This document shows, one piece after another, positions 54,201 through 64,000 of a stretch of 64,000 nucleotides of DNA; the first letter of the stretch is position 1; every line of letters starts with the position of its first letter. The position numbers and the translations under genes are program-made. The DNA lies in NCBI RefSeq assembly GCF_029784155.1, contig NC_073693.1, positions 116,727,003 to 116,791,002 of the forward strand, read 5' to 3'. The notes under the pieces were generated by a model, which saw only the letters and a list, made by a program, of their open reading frames with translations, did not search any database and was not told the origin of the DNA. This DNA is from Uranotaenia lowii (taxonomy: Eukaryota > Arthropoda > Insecta > Diptera > Culicidae).

Positions 54201-55559
54201 TCTCTCCTCAAAAGATTTGAAAATTAGGCAAAATTATGTTTTTCTTAGAATCGGCATTATTTTTTAACCCACTCATTCGCAAAATCTGGTTATTTATCCC
54301 AAATGGCACGTTTTTCATCCACTTTGACCGAATAGCTTCTGAAGATCCTCCAACAGAATTGCTTTTTTCTTAAACAACTTTAAAGTTGATGGATAATCTT
54401 ATTACTCATTTTTCCATTTTTTTTGCAAAGGGTAGCTAGTAAACTGTTTAATTTTCAACCTCGTTTGATAAAAATTATTTCAACGTGAATCGCGTTTGTT
54501 TTTCTTTATTTGGTCCGCTTTTTTTTTCCTTTTTCTTGTTTTTTTGAAGCTTCTGAAAAATTAGGTACCTGCCGTGGTCGCCAAATGGGCAGACTTTACC
54601 GGCCTTGGATAGCGGCATCGCCAGATCACTAGACCGCATCTGGCTGAGGGAACTACGCGCTGCTTCCCTTAGCTCGCTCGTCCACTCACGCTCACCGACT
54701 GACTGCCGACCCGCGTGCACGCTCATGTCGAATGAGTGTTGGTTTATCCATTCACACAACCTGGTCTGGTGTCTCCGTTTAAGAGATGAACTGATTTTTT
54801 ATTGAAAATTTCAATGTTCTCAGCAATATCCAATTTAAGCGAATTGCTATTCAAAGACCGAATCAGCGAAACATTTTCTCGATCAATAGAGTGACCAGAT
54901 TTACATATGTGAAGCCGATGGTCGTCGAGGTAAAAATAGAATAGAATAAAATGTAGCCGGGCTTCTGCCCATGGCATCTGAATTTTAGCCGGGCCTAGGA
55001 CCATGGCCATCAGAAATAATGTATAGCCGGACTCAGCCCATGGTAAAGGTATTAATAAAAAAATAAGAAAAAAAATTAAATAAAAATGAAACATTGAAAA
55101 AGGGGAGAATGTCGCATCCAAGATATGCCTCTGGCGAAGTATAAGATTATGAGAGACAAACTCGTAACCTCAGCGAGTGACTGAGCTCTCAGGTATCAAG
55201 AACTCGATACCGTCAGATAAAAATTAATCTCGAGATAAACCCTGTAAACGGGATGTCCGAGATTCCACAAACACATGATTCTGGATTTTTAATGGGTTGG
55301 AACCGTTTAAACCCTTATTTTGCTCGATTTTTTTTGTCCAATACAGTTAGCCGGAATTGGCCAACAAGATTTAAAAGTTAAATAATATGAACAAAGTTAC
55401 ATAAGAATAAAAAAAAAATATTACCAGGTTGTTTGAACACGTAAATGAGATATCAAATATGTCGTGCCTAATGTTGTCCGAATTTTTCAATGGTTGAATC
55501 ATGAAGTTTTACTAAAAATATATGGAAAAGATCATCTAAAAAAATAAAAAAAAATGTGA
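54201..55559. other. Intron 3 stretch without recognised gene
   Basis: Includes a locally GC-rich 54580-54780 segment with short open frames on both strands and no domain, reiterated AGCCGGGCTTCTGCCCATGG / AGCCGGACTCAGCCCATGG-like blocks (54955-55045), and the dispersed 55-bp repeat at 55108-55170 shared with 41768-41822. Confidence 0.5.
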
Positions 55560-55739
55560 TAAAGGGTAATACGGTCAAAATTTGGTCAAGGAAAAACGCG
55601 TGTAAATCGGTGAAATCGTTTATTCAAAAAATCAAATTAAATTTCTTTTTCAAGTTAAATTAGTATAAAATTCAGGAAAAATATTCAGTTATGCTTTCGC
55701 TTTTCCAAATCTGAATTGCCGGGCCTTACGCTTAACCCT

Positions 55740-58739
55740 TGCAATCAGATTTTGTACAACCACCTTGTCCACCTTCTTCGCCGCAGAAAGCCAGTTTGCC
55801 TTGAACTGCTGCTCGTCCTTAGCAGTTTTTTGGTCTTCTTAAGGTTCCGCTTGACAATAGCCCCGTATTTCTGAATTGGGCGGAGCTCTGGCGTATTGGG
55901 AGGGTTTTTGTTCTTGGGAACCACCTACACGTTGTTGGCGGCGTACCACTCCATGGCCTTTTTACCGTAATGGCCAGATGCCAAATCCGGTCAAAACAGT
56001 ACGGAACAACCGTGTTTCTTCAGGAAAGGCAGCAGACGTTTATTCAAACACTCTTTCACGAAAATTTCTTGGTTGACAGTTCCGGAAGCTATGAAAGTGC
56101 TGCATTTCAAGCCACAGGTACAGATGGCTTGCCAAACCAGATATTTCTTCGCGAACTTTGACAGTTTCATGTGCTTGAAAATATCTGCTACCTTTCCCCA
56201 TCCGTTTGCCATATAAAACTCCTGTCCCGGAAGCTGCTTGTAGTCGGCTTTGACGTAGATTTCGTCGTCCATTACCACGCAGTCAAACTACGTCAGCATC
56301 GTCGTGTTCAGCCTCCGGGATCGCGCTTTGGCCGTCGTATTTTGTTTATCATCGCGATTTGGAGTCACTACCTTCTTGTAAGCAAGGCCGGATTAAAGGG
56401 GGGGCAAAAGGGGCAATTGCCCCAGGCCCCCCGGTTCAGGGGGGCCCCCCGAGAAAAAAATAACCTTACTTTACTCAGACTACCTCAATTTCTACAAATC
56501 TATGACAAGAAATCAAAATAAGAAAATCGGAATAAACCTTGAAATATAACAACTAAAGGGGCCCCCGTGAAATAATATCTAGAATAGATTCTCCCTTACA
56601 TAAATTAAGGGGCCCCCCTAGAGGAAGCAGTGGAGAAGTTCTTCCGCAGTTTTTGGGCTAAGAACATCAAAATCTTGGTATTGAATTTCCAAATTTTCAA
56701 CCCAAAATCTGGACAAAAATAAAGTAAACCGAATTCGAAAAAAATTAAGAGAATATGAGGAAAAACACCTCAAGTTTTCTGTTTTTTTATCGATACACCT
56801 CAGTCAGGTAAAATAAAGAAAAACATCTCCTCATTTTCATTACATGCAAATGTTTTCCACAATTATAATGTTTATTATTACGCTAACTTTCCAAGTAATG
56901 GTTACTTCTCTAAAATAGCAGCTAATTTCGGCTCACAGTGCTAAGAGAGAACAGAGAAGCTTTATGATAAACATTTCAAAATTTTACCAGAGATGATTCC
57001 GGATTAATACCGGGTGTTATTATAACTTTTCACTTTTTAATCATTATTAATGAAATTTTAGTTTGTTGATAAATTCTAAGCCCTTTAGAATTTTTGAAAA
57101 TAAAATCTATAAAAACTATAGTTGCTTGAATTGAACCAATCGAGAGAACTGAGTTTCTTTATTGAATTTCTATCCCAATTCATATCTTAGGTTTAAAATT
57201 CATATTTAAACGTTTTCAACTGATTTTACCAAAATTTTACCATATACTGAAGTGAATATGTATCATGAATTCAGCATATCATTTTCCAAAAGATAATTCT
57301 CAAGTTATCATTACAACGATCTCATATTTGAGTTACTAATATCATTGAGTGATTTTTTTTAATATGAATATAACTATGTTTTTTCATCTTTTATTTTTCC
57401 AGAACTAGTTTATTGAGATTTTCAAGTCTTATGTTGTTACTTCAGTTACTGATGTTCAGTACCATGGTTTTTCTGAATTTTGAGAATTCATGATCTTTGT
57501 TTTAGGTTCTTAACTCATTTGGATTTCTCATCGGACTTTTTTCAATGATAACTGATTCTGTATTTTAAACATTTAATCTCTATTCTGAATTGTTTTTTTC
57601 AAACGATCATTTTTTCATTTATACCCCTTTGGTTTCAGGAGCATCGAATGAAATTCTCGTCACACTCAGAATAACAATTTGATAACAATTTTTTAATCTG
57701 ATGAGAATCATATTAATAAACATCCCACGAAAACGTTTTGTTTGTGTTTTAAAGTTATAAAATTGAAATACACATTTAGTGCAATTTCTGCTTTGGCTCT
57801 GATTGTAACTTTGAATCTCAATTTTTTTTATTAAATTCATATTCGTTCCTCAAAACTTGGTTTGAAATTATGATTTAGATTTAAGACACTGAATTGTGGT
57901 TCTGAAAATAACCGCATTTAAAGCTTTTAATTCTTAAACTCTTATATCGGTATCTCTATGGAATTTGAATTTAATAATTTTGTTTATTTTTTGAATTTTG
58001 TATTTTATGTTTCAAATCTTCATGATACTTTCCAATTGCCATACGTTCAATGATGAAATAAAAAACATTTAAAATATCTATCCGGTCATTTTTCTAAATC
58101 AGAGAATTTTAGTTGGTGATAAGGTTATTAAAAAAAAAAATTTAGCATTTGGAAGCTCAAATCAGAGCTTTCATTTGTGAGAAATTTCTAAACTCTTCCG
58201 CAAGGTTTGCACTTGATTGATTTATAATTTTTATTTGAAGATACCAGAAAACCACACAGACAACATGGCAATTTGAAGAGAGTATATTGAACTCAGCTCC
58301 AGTTCTTTAACACGTTTAAAATGTTCAGGATAGCATTTGAGAAAAAAACATAGGGGCCCACCGAGAAAAATTGCCCCGGGCCCCCCGATGGCTTAATCCG
58401 GCCCTGCTTGTAAGTCAATAGTCCGGCTTGTTTTTTGGCTCGATGCACGTTTGTAGACGATACACCCAGCTTATTTGCGGCATCTCGGAGAGAGAGGTTA
58501 GGATTTCGCTTGAAACTACCGGCAACTCTCTTTGTCGTCTCAGCGGCTTCCGGTTTTCGATTTCCCCCCAATCCAGACTTCCTGGCTGTCGACAAACGTT
58601 CCCCAAACACTTCAATTTCATTTGTAGCGGTTGATTTGGAAACTTTTAGCAATTTTGCCAGCTTTGCGTGCGAGTAGCTCAGATTTTCGCGATACGCGAG
58701 CAAAATTTTGATACGCTGCTCTTCTTCCTTGGGTGGCAT
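55740..58739 (-). pseudogene. DD37E transposase pseudogene, copy 2 (catalytic Glu replaced)
   Basis: From 58739 leftward: MPPKEEEQRIKILLAYREN, HTH blocks SYSHAKLAKLLKVSKS and SLRDAANKLGVSS, then interruption by the hAT inside ...AGLLTYK|KVVT.... After the hAT come VVMDDEIYVKADYKQLPGQ, FKHMKLSKFAKKYLVWQA and GTVNQEIFVKECLNKRLLPF. A stop codon replaces Trp just before PDLASGHYG. The DD37E glutamate block reads RPIQKYG instead of RPIEKYW, so Glu is Gln (GAG to CAG). Other stops occur near 56285 and 55925. Unlike copy 1, the linker before the first Asp is not deleted. Confidence 0.9.
56383..58406 (-). mobile_element. Non-autonomous hAT element 1b (family H1), nested in mariner
   Basis: Second copy of the family at 9519-11167, inverted. 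Ends CAAGGCCGGATTAA and TTAATCCGGCCCTG, with the exact 8-bp duplication CTTGTAAG (56375-56382 and 58407-58414). Subterminal GGCCCCCC/GGGGGG blocks match the other copy. Interior about 2.0 kb, AT-rich, no transposase. A lone M1 MITE arm lies near 57617-57645. Confidence 0.94.
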
Positions 58740-58894
58740 TTTGACAACTGAAAAGTAAATTCCAAAATCAAAATAGGAGCAACATTCTACAGACACACAC
58801 CTTCAAAATGTGGGGTGTTCAGGTTTTTTAAACGCTAAATTGAAAGACTTGCGTCGAGTTGATATTGATCAAATTTTGACCGTATCACCCTTTA

Positions 58895-59656
58895 TTGGTG
58901 CGAAAATGCAGCGGTTTGAGAAATGTTTCCTCTAGAAAAGGTGGAGCTCATAATGTACGTTTCACAGTGGTAAAACAATTATTTTGGATTCATCGTTTCA
59001 ATGCGACAGACCATCCCGAAATTTGGGAAACAGTGGCGTCCAATCAAAATAAAAGAAAACAGTAAATTCATGAAAAGATTAAGTCCAACTGATGTTATAT
59101 GCATAATTTATAGCGCAAAATTCCGCAAAAAGCCTTCATTCGTCATTAAACACTTTATAACTTGGGTAGGATTATTTTTGAAAAAAAAAAATAAATAAAA
59201 ATGATGACTAAACAAATATTGACAATTTTGCTAATAATTTGCAATGCCGAGGCAGAGGACAAAGATATGAAAATCACTCTATTATCAAGGAATAAAGATT
59301 CGGTACTGTGGTGAATTTGATTTTGTTCACAGATAACTGTCGACTGTTTTTACTCAAAACAGATAAAGATGCAACCTTCGAAACACCATAACTTGAGATG
59401 CATAAAACTACAACTTATTAAAATTAAGGATAAGGATAAAAAACTTATCGGTATATTTTTTTTTTATTTCCACTATCTTAAAGTCTATAACTTCTGCTCC
59501 CTTTTGGTCACCAGTATGTGTTAATCGTTTTGGCTGAACCCAATGCACACAAATTTAGATGTGAACATCCCCATTAACACTAGCCAGAGAATACCGGAGA
59601 TAGCGACTAATTACATTTCCGCCTTGTCTTGTGCATTCCGTGCAAATCGCACCCAG
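58895..59656. other. Intron 3, distal end, with an exon-like block
   Basis: AT-rich. At 59515 an acceptor-like TTTTGGTCACCAG is followed by a frame reading YVLIVLAEPNAHKFR, resembling the IR75 block encoded by exon 3. It is out of phase with exon 2 or 4 and soon meets stops. It may be chance, or a decayed alternative exon. Confidence 0.45.
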
Positions 59657-59947
59657 GAACCCGGGTTTTCTCAACGGAGGCTGCTTGAACGTAACCTGGC
59701 TGGGCCGATTTGTCGTCCAGGACGAGAATGACACCGTCGGCCTGCTCAAGGTACCGTTTCACGAGACCACCGTCATCCGACGCCGGGACATGAAAGGACT
59801 CAAGCTGAAGATAATGACCGTGGTCACGCAAAAACCGCACCAACCCTTTGATGTGTACCTGTCGACGCCGAAAAATACCCACCTGGATTCGGTGCACCGG
59901 TACAACTTTGGCCTCATGAGCTACCTTCGGGATTACTTCAACTTCCG
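59657..59947 (+). CDS. IR75-like ionotropic receptor, exon 4 (entry to ligand-binding domain)
   Basis: Acceptor CACCCAG (59650-59656), donor CCG|GTAAGC at 59948. Joined to exon 3 it reads FDIW|NPGFLNGGCLNVTWLGRF, the IR75-type motif, then RRRDMKGLKLKIMTVVTQ (start of ligand-binding lobe S1) and THLDSVHRYNFGLMSYLRDY. The exon is 1 + 96 codons + 2 nt, so the message continues beyond the window with the S1/S2 lobes and membrane segments. Composition is GC-richer than the surroundings. This is the most diagnostic exon of the gene; no premature stop is seen. Confidence 0.8.
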
Positions 59948-60583
59948 GTAAGCGTCCCATAAATCTACGGTTCACCCAAATTGTCAACCAATTGGACCGA
60001 GTTAAGAAGCAGATGAAAGCACGACACACATTAGCTTTTACACCTTCGTCTACGACCAGAAGTAAACTTTGCTATTGCAACTTTCCTTTTCCGGTAGTTT
60101 TCCTTTTTACCTTAGCACAAGGATGTCTCCATTAGGGAGACTCATTCATCTTACACCCACGTGATTGATGATGATTATGACGATAATGATGACTTGAATG
60201 TGGAGATCATCAACTGAATCGTTCACTAGCACGGTGGATGCTTGAACCAGTTGCTTTATCTTACATTGCACTTTATGAGGTTATTCATTGAAAAAGATTT
60301 CCTCGTAAAATAGTGACTCGATTTTTTCTTTTCGTCATGTTAAGTTAGATTAAATTTATAATATAATAAATAATATATCAATAATTTAATAAATCGTAAT
60401 ATAATATTTGTTTAAAAATTCTTATCTATAAAAAATCAAGATTTTTTTAAACGACTGATTTCACTTTGCTGATTAATTTGTCATAAAACGTACAATCCAC
60501 TTCAACCTTGACGCATAATGGAAATAAAGTTTGAACAGTATCTGGGTATCCTGGCCAGATGATACACTAGGATACAATTGATG
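59948..60583. other. Start of intron 4
   Basis: Follows the GTAAGC donor of exon 4. No exon or paired terminal repeats seen; a weakly repetitive GATGATTATGACGATAATGA stretch at 60169. Confidence 0.45.
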
Positions 60584-60585
60584 TA

Positions 60586-61563
60586 GGGTTAGTTGCCCTA
60601 CTTTGGACCCTTTAAGCGGTGGTTTTTTAATAATCACGCTTTTCTCATAAACAAACGGGAGCTTTCTATCTTTAAAGAAATTTATTTATAGTTCATTATC
60701 GTATCTACAAGTTTCAATGAGAATTTTCAACATAGGTGCCTTTATTGAAAGATTTGCATAGATATTGATGATCAAAATTTCCATCTTTGAACCTACTGTT
60801 CCTATTTTGGTACTGTACTGGTACCGTCAATTGGACCTATATCTAAAATTCTTATAAAATATAGGATTTTTCGAAAATAAATAAACAAATTCAATAAAAG
60901 TGTATTCTTTAATTAAATATTACTATAAAAAATATTACAGTTTTTTAACGACTAAAAAAAACTCACATTTCTATCATGAATATTTTAAACACTTTTGCTC
61001 CCCGTCAGCTCTATCAGCAGAAAAATAGCTCAATTTTTTATATGTCTACTAACTTATAGTTTATTTGCGTAAAGCTAACAAAAAATGTAAGATATGTTCA
61101 ATATTGGTTCTGAATTATGCCCCAATTAAAAATTCGCACTTTTGTAATTTGTTTGGTATTCACAGAAAGTTTTTGTGATGTTAGGTCTAAAAATGGAACA
61201 TAAAAGTCAAAGTCTTCTATATTTGGACCCTTTACAAATTTTCCGGGTTTTCCATTGATTTTCATTTATTTTAGGAAAAATAGATAATCTGGTTCATATT
61301 CTCCATAGTGAAAGTAATAACCCTTTAAATCATTTCTCAAAACGCACCCCACTAATTGAGCTGTCTAATTTACCAGAGAATAGGAGGCACATTTAAAAAA
61401 ATGACTTTTTATGGCAAAAAAACGGCATGGAAGGATTCAGGAAGAATAAGAGTTTTGTGCACATAGCAGCATATTTATCCTTTGCCAGCAAAATGAATTA
61501 TTTACAATTTTCGGCATTTTAGGACTAAAGTAGGCTCTAGGACCAAAGTAGGAGCACTCACCC
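60586..61563. mobile_element. TA-flanked element with TACTTTGG-containing ends
   Basis: Left GGGTTAGTTGCCCTACTTTG, right (inverted) GGGTGAGTGCTCCTACTTTG, each against TA (60584-60585, 61564-61565). Imperfect terminal repeats of about 26 bp; CTACTTTGG-like motifs are repeated inside. 978 bp, no transposase. Part of its interior (60755-60815) recurs at 22461-22515. Confidence 0.8.
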
Positions 61564-61685
61564 TATTTTGAGTAAAATCGATCATTGAAAACTGATGAAC
61601 CAACAAACCTATGTGCATGGAAAACAAATTGAATAGAAATATCATTTATCTGGTGTGACTTATATAATTTTGTCAGTTCCTGGAT

Positions 61686-62068
61686 TGTAAAGTGTGGTTT
61701 TCACACCACTTTTTTTACATTTTTTTGTGGTCATGATCCTGAAAAATTTCAACAAAATACATCTTCATGTGTTACGTATAGCTTCTCACTTCAGCTTTTT
61801 TAGACACTAAGTGATTTGTTTTAGCATTCCGTAGCTGATCTATAGGCTTTTTCCGAAGCATGATTTTTCCTGTGTTGTAGTTGAATAATTTCTGAGCAAC
61901 ATATTTGAGTTGCGTTACGAGAACTCATAAACTATAAATTTTGTACAAATCGGTTGAGAAACAAGAGAGATATATTGGTTTTAGTCAGGAGTGTGAAATT
62001 GACACTCCAAGGAATGTAACGGCCCAAAATTACAGTGACGGATGAGGGTTAAATCAGTAGAGGGTTAA
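61686..62068. mobile_element. Possible TTAA-type element end with subterminal palindromes
   Basis: GTGTGGTTTTCACAC near 61691 and GGAGTGTGAAATTGACACTCC-type palindrome at 61989-62009 resemble the subterminal palindromes of the piggyBac-like elements at 32.4-34.8 kb. The right side ends CAGTAGAGGG followed by TTAA (62065-62068). The left terminus is not identified. Confidence 0.35.
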
Positions 62069-62411
62069 GTTCAATAATACCTATTAAACTGAAGGTCTAT
62101 TTTAAAACATACATTATGTCAGAGGAGATAATTCATGTACATTTTGGTGATGGCTTTTACAATACTGCTACATGTAGCAGTAATAATAAAGTAGTTCAGA
62201 AAAACTGTCTGGAAATGCTGAGAATAAAGGATTTTATTTCGAATTTATGTTTCAATTTTTATTAATGTCAGAAGAATATTAAGATACTACACAAAGCTAG
62301 ACTCAAAATGTGAGAGTAGGTATTTTCATTGAGAGTTTTAGGGCCGGAACAAAATTATTTTTTGTGTAGGCTCCCTCTTCGAATTTTTTGAAAATATCAG
62401 AGGAGGAATTG

Positions 62412-63245
62412 CAGTAGAACCCCACTAAACTGAGGTAGTTGGGGGAAGGACTTCCTCGGATAAGTGTTACCTCGGATTACACAAAAAAAAAGACAAACAC
62501 TATCGAATTGCTCTGGTTTGTAGATTACTAAGGCGTATAGCACATGAGTGTATGGATTTTGTTGTGCTGTTTAATCGACGATTTTTGTCAATCTCAGTCT
62601 CTCAACTCGCCAAAAACGTCGATAGAATAGCATAAAGGCAAATTACTGCAGCTATTAATTGATAGTGTTATGAAAATAAACAAGGAGTATCAATTTAAAA
62701 AAAAAATCATACGCTATTTGCATCCTTGCAAATTTGGACTCAAATACTTGTCGTACTTGTTGATTAAATATTCGGAAACCTCTTGGAATTTCCGACTATT
62801 TTTTCACTCCCGTTCATCACAAGTTTTGTTAAAAAACTGACGAATCATTTGCGATTCCGTTCCATTCTTTATGAGCGATATCGTCGCTCTCATTCACTTC
62901 AATAAAATCTGCGTCAAGTTCTTACACATTAAACTGGGTTAGTGATGTTTTCGTAAATTTTATTCACAGATTTCACGCTTATAATATTGTCTGTACATTC
63001 GCAAAATCTTTATTTACTTTCATCTTCAATGATTAATATTTTGTAACCATTTCGTTCTATTCACTACAGTACTCAGTTTGTTATTTTACTATTTATAGAT
63101 CATTATGAATTCGATTCCGTAAAGAAAATACAAATGGTTTGAATATTATGCAATACACAAAGTGTATCACTTTCACGTTGCCATCCTGTAGGTAAGTCCT
63201 GTCCTGAAAGAAAATGGTGGCTCAGATAACGTGCGGGTCTACTAT
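62412..63245. mobile_element. Possible pogo/Tigger-like MITE
   Basis: Left end CAGTAGAACCCCACTAAACT, right end in inverse AGTAGACCCGCACGTTATCT followed by GAG. The terminal repeats are imperfect. CCTCGGAT-type motifs follow just inside the left end. No transposase; the target duplication is not clear. Confidence 0.42.
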
Positions 63246-63651
63246 AAATAAAGTTTAAAGAAAACAGGCGAAAGTGCAAAAATCAAACCGTCAAAGCTAT
63301 TCTATACAAACAAAGAGACGAAATGTCACGATTGAAATTTTAGATTTCCTGTCATTTTCGTTCCAATCGAGCAAAAAACTTGTCAAACTCAAAATTTTAG
63401 AATTGCGAAAGCTAAAGAATGGTTGCATTTGAATGTAATTTTTTGCGCCAGTTATTTTTATTGGATTATGAGGGCTAAGATTAACAAAGAAGATATGCAA
63501 ATCACTGCTTAATTATTCAATTTCAAGCGAAATAAATGAGGAATAGTAATGAAGTAGCAGTATTCTGATCAATTTTGTCCGTTTATCCGAAACAACAGTC
63601 ACAATAAGTATTATTAATAGCAATTCTGGGGCATCACTGCAGTATGAATCC

Positions 63652-63784
63652 GAAATCCGAACTGTCGATTAGAGTCTTGACTGGGACCATGTGAAGACGC
63701 CCCGCTCCGGATCGTCAACAGTGGAGGTCTTTTACCACGGCCATATGCACCGGAGGATCGGCGTGGGAACATTAAGTTAAGTAA
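63652..63784 (+). mobile_element. Retrotransposon A, extreme 3' end copy
   Basis: This 130-bp segment matches 8794-8930 closely: GAAATCCGAACTGTCGA, CTTGACTGGGACCA, GGATCGTCAACAGTGGAGG, TATGCACCGGAGGATCGGCG, then a TAAG-type tail. A 7-bp block (CAGTACC in the other copy) is missing. A short 5'-truncated insertion of the same family. Confidence 0.9.
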
Positions 63785-63785
63785 G

Positions 63786-64000
63786 TGACTGCAGTATGGT
63801 TACTGATTGTACTATTTTGAATGGAATCAGATGGCACCTCTTTGTTTACTATAGTCTGTTTATTAAAAATTATAAAAAAATTAAAATCCCAATATCAAGT
63901 ATTCAATTTATGATTTGTATGATTAATGATGATAAATGATGATTTTACATTTGAAACCACAGACATGTTTCAATACTATTTATCCTTATTTTTATTGTGG
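63786..64000. other. Right edge, AT-rich, nothing recognised
   Basis: No exon, domain or repeat structure seen up to the end of the window. Confidence 0.4.

Larger units (their letters stand above)
55562..58892 (-). mobile_element. DD37E mariner-type transposon, copy 2, with nested hAT
   Basis: Both ends present: AAGGGTAATACGGTCAAAAT at 55562 and its inverse ATTTTGACCGTATCACCCTT at 58873-58892, flanked by TA (55560-55561, 58893-58894). Excluding the 2024-bp hAT and its 8-bp repeat leaves 1299 bp, the usual length for this group. The transposase is read on the minus strand from the ATG at 58739. Confidence 0.93.

Noticed and set aside
54475..54759. Open frames on both strands in the GC-rich 54580-54780 patch
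   Set aside because: No domain, no splice context and no relation to the receptor; the local composition alone explains them.

Overview
This is eukaryotic, AT-rich, repeat-dominated DNA, most likely from a mosquito (Culicidae). The main reasons are two relics of a mariner-type transposon with a DD37E catalytic spacing, a group known chiefly from mosquitoes, and four exons of an insect ionotropic receptor resembling the IR75 group. They sit among BEL/Pao, non-LTR, Penelope-like, hAT, piggyBac-like, pogo-like and other inverted-repeat elements. There is no bacterial-style gene organisation. Nearly all open frames are transposon relics or repeat artefacts.

Backbone gene. Four plus-strand exon candidates join in phase: 19402-19857 (start codon, signal peptide, phase 0), 23627-24102 (phase 0 to 2), 35073-35300 (2 to 2) and 59657-59947 (2 to 2). 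They encode about 484 N-terminal residues of a receptor whose ligand-binding core and membrane segments lie beyond the right edge. If correct, most of the window is the introns of one gene (about 3.8, 11.0 and 24.4 kb).

Layout. 1-4914: three arrays of a 13-bp EcoRI-containing satellite and a tandem duplication of about 3.7 kb. 5.9-8.9 kb: hAT and foldback relics, then a non-LTR retrotransposon broken by a second one. 9.5-11.2 kb: non-coding hAT. 11.6-13.2 kb: two opposed BEL/Pao fragments. 15.3-19.1 kb: DD37E mariner, then a hAT-like relic holding another hAT. 21.7-22.9 kb: Penelope-like tail with a possible hammerhead-like fold, then a long palindrome. 24.2-28.2 kb: decayed non-LTR element cut by a hAT and by a TA-flanked element. 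29.2-30.8 kb: a 1.57-kb foldback. 32.4-34.8 kb: piggyBac-like element inside a second TTAA-type element, carrying seven copies of a GTGCAC motif. 35.8-41.2 kb: foldbacks, a small hAT, a LINE fragment. 42.1-44.4 kb: hAT and MITE. 44.4-54.2 kb: a degenerate minisatellite split by three insertions (a pogo-like element containing a LINE with an open reverse transcriptase frame; a 5.1-kb composite; a 217-bp TTAA MITE). 55.6-58.9 kb: second DD37E mariner, interrupted by a hAT. 60.6-63.8 kb: TA and TTAA elements and a second 3' end of the first LINE.

The clearest signal is layered nesting. At least eight insertions can be undone exactly through their target duplications (8 bp for hAT, TA for mariner/pogo-like, TTAA for piggyBac-like, 10 bp for one LINE), which gives a relative insertion history inside one gene. 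All boundaries were read by eye. Family names rest on remembered hallmarks, not on database searches.
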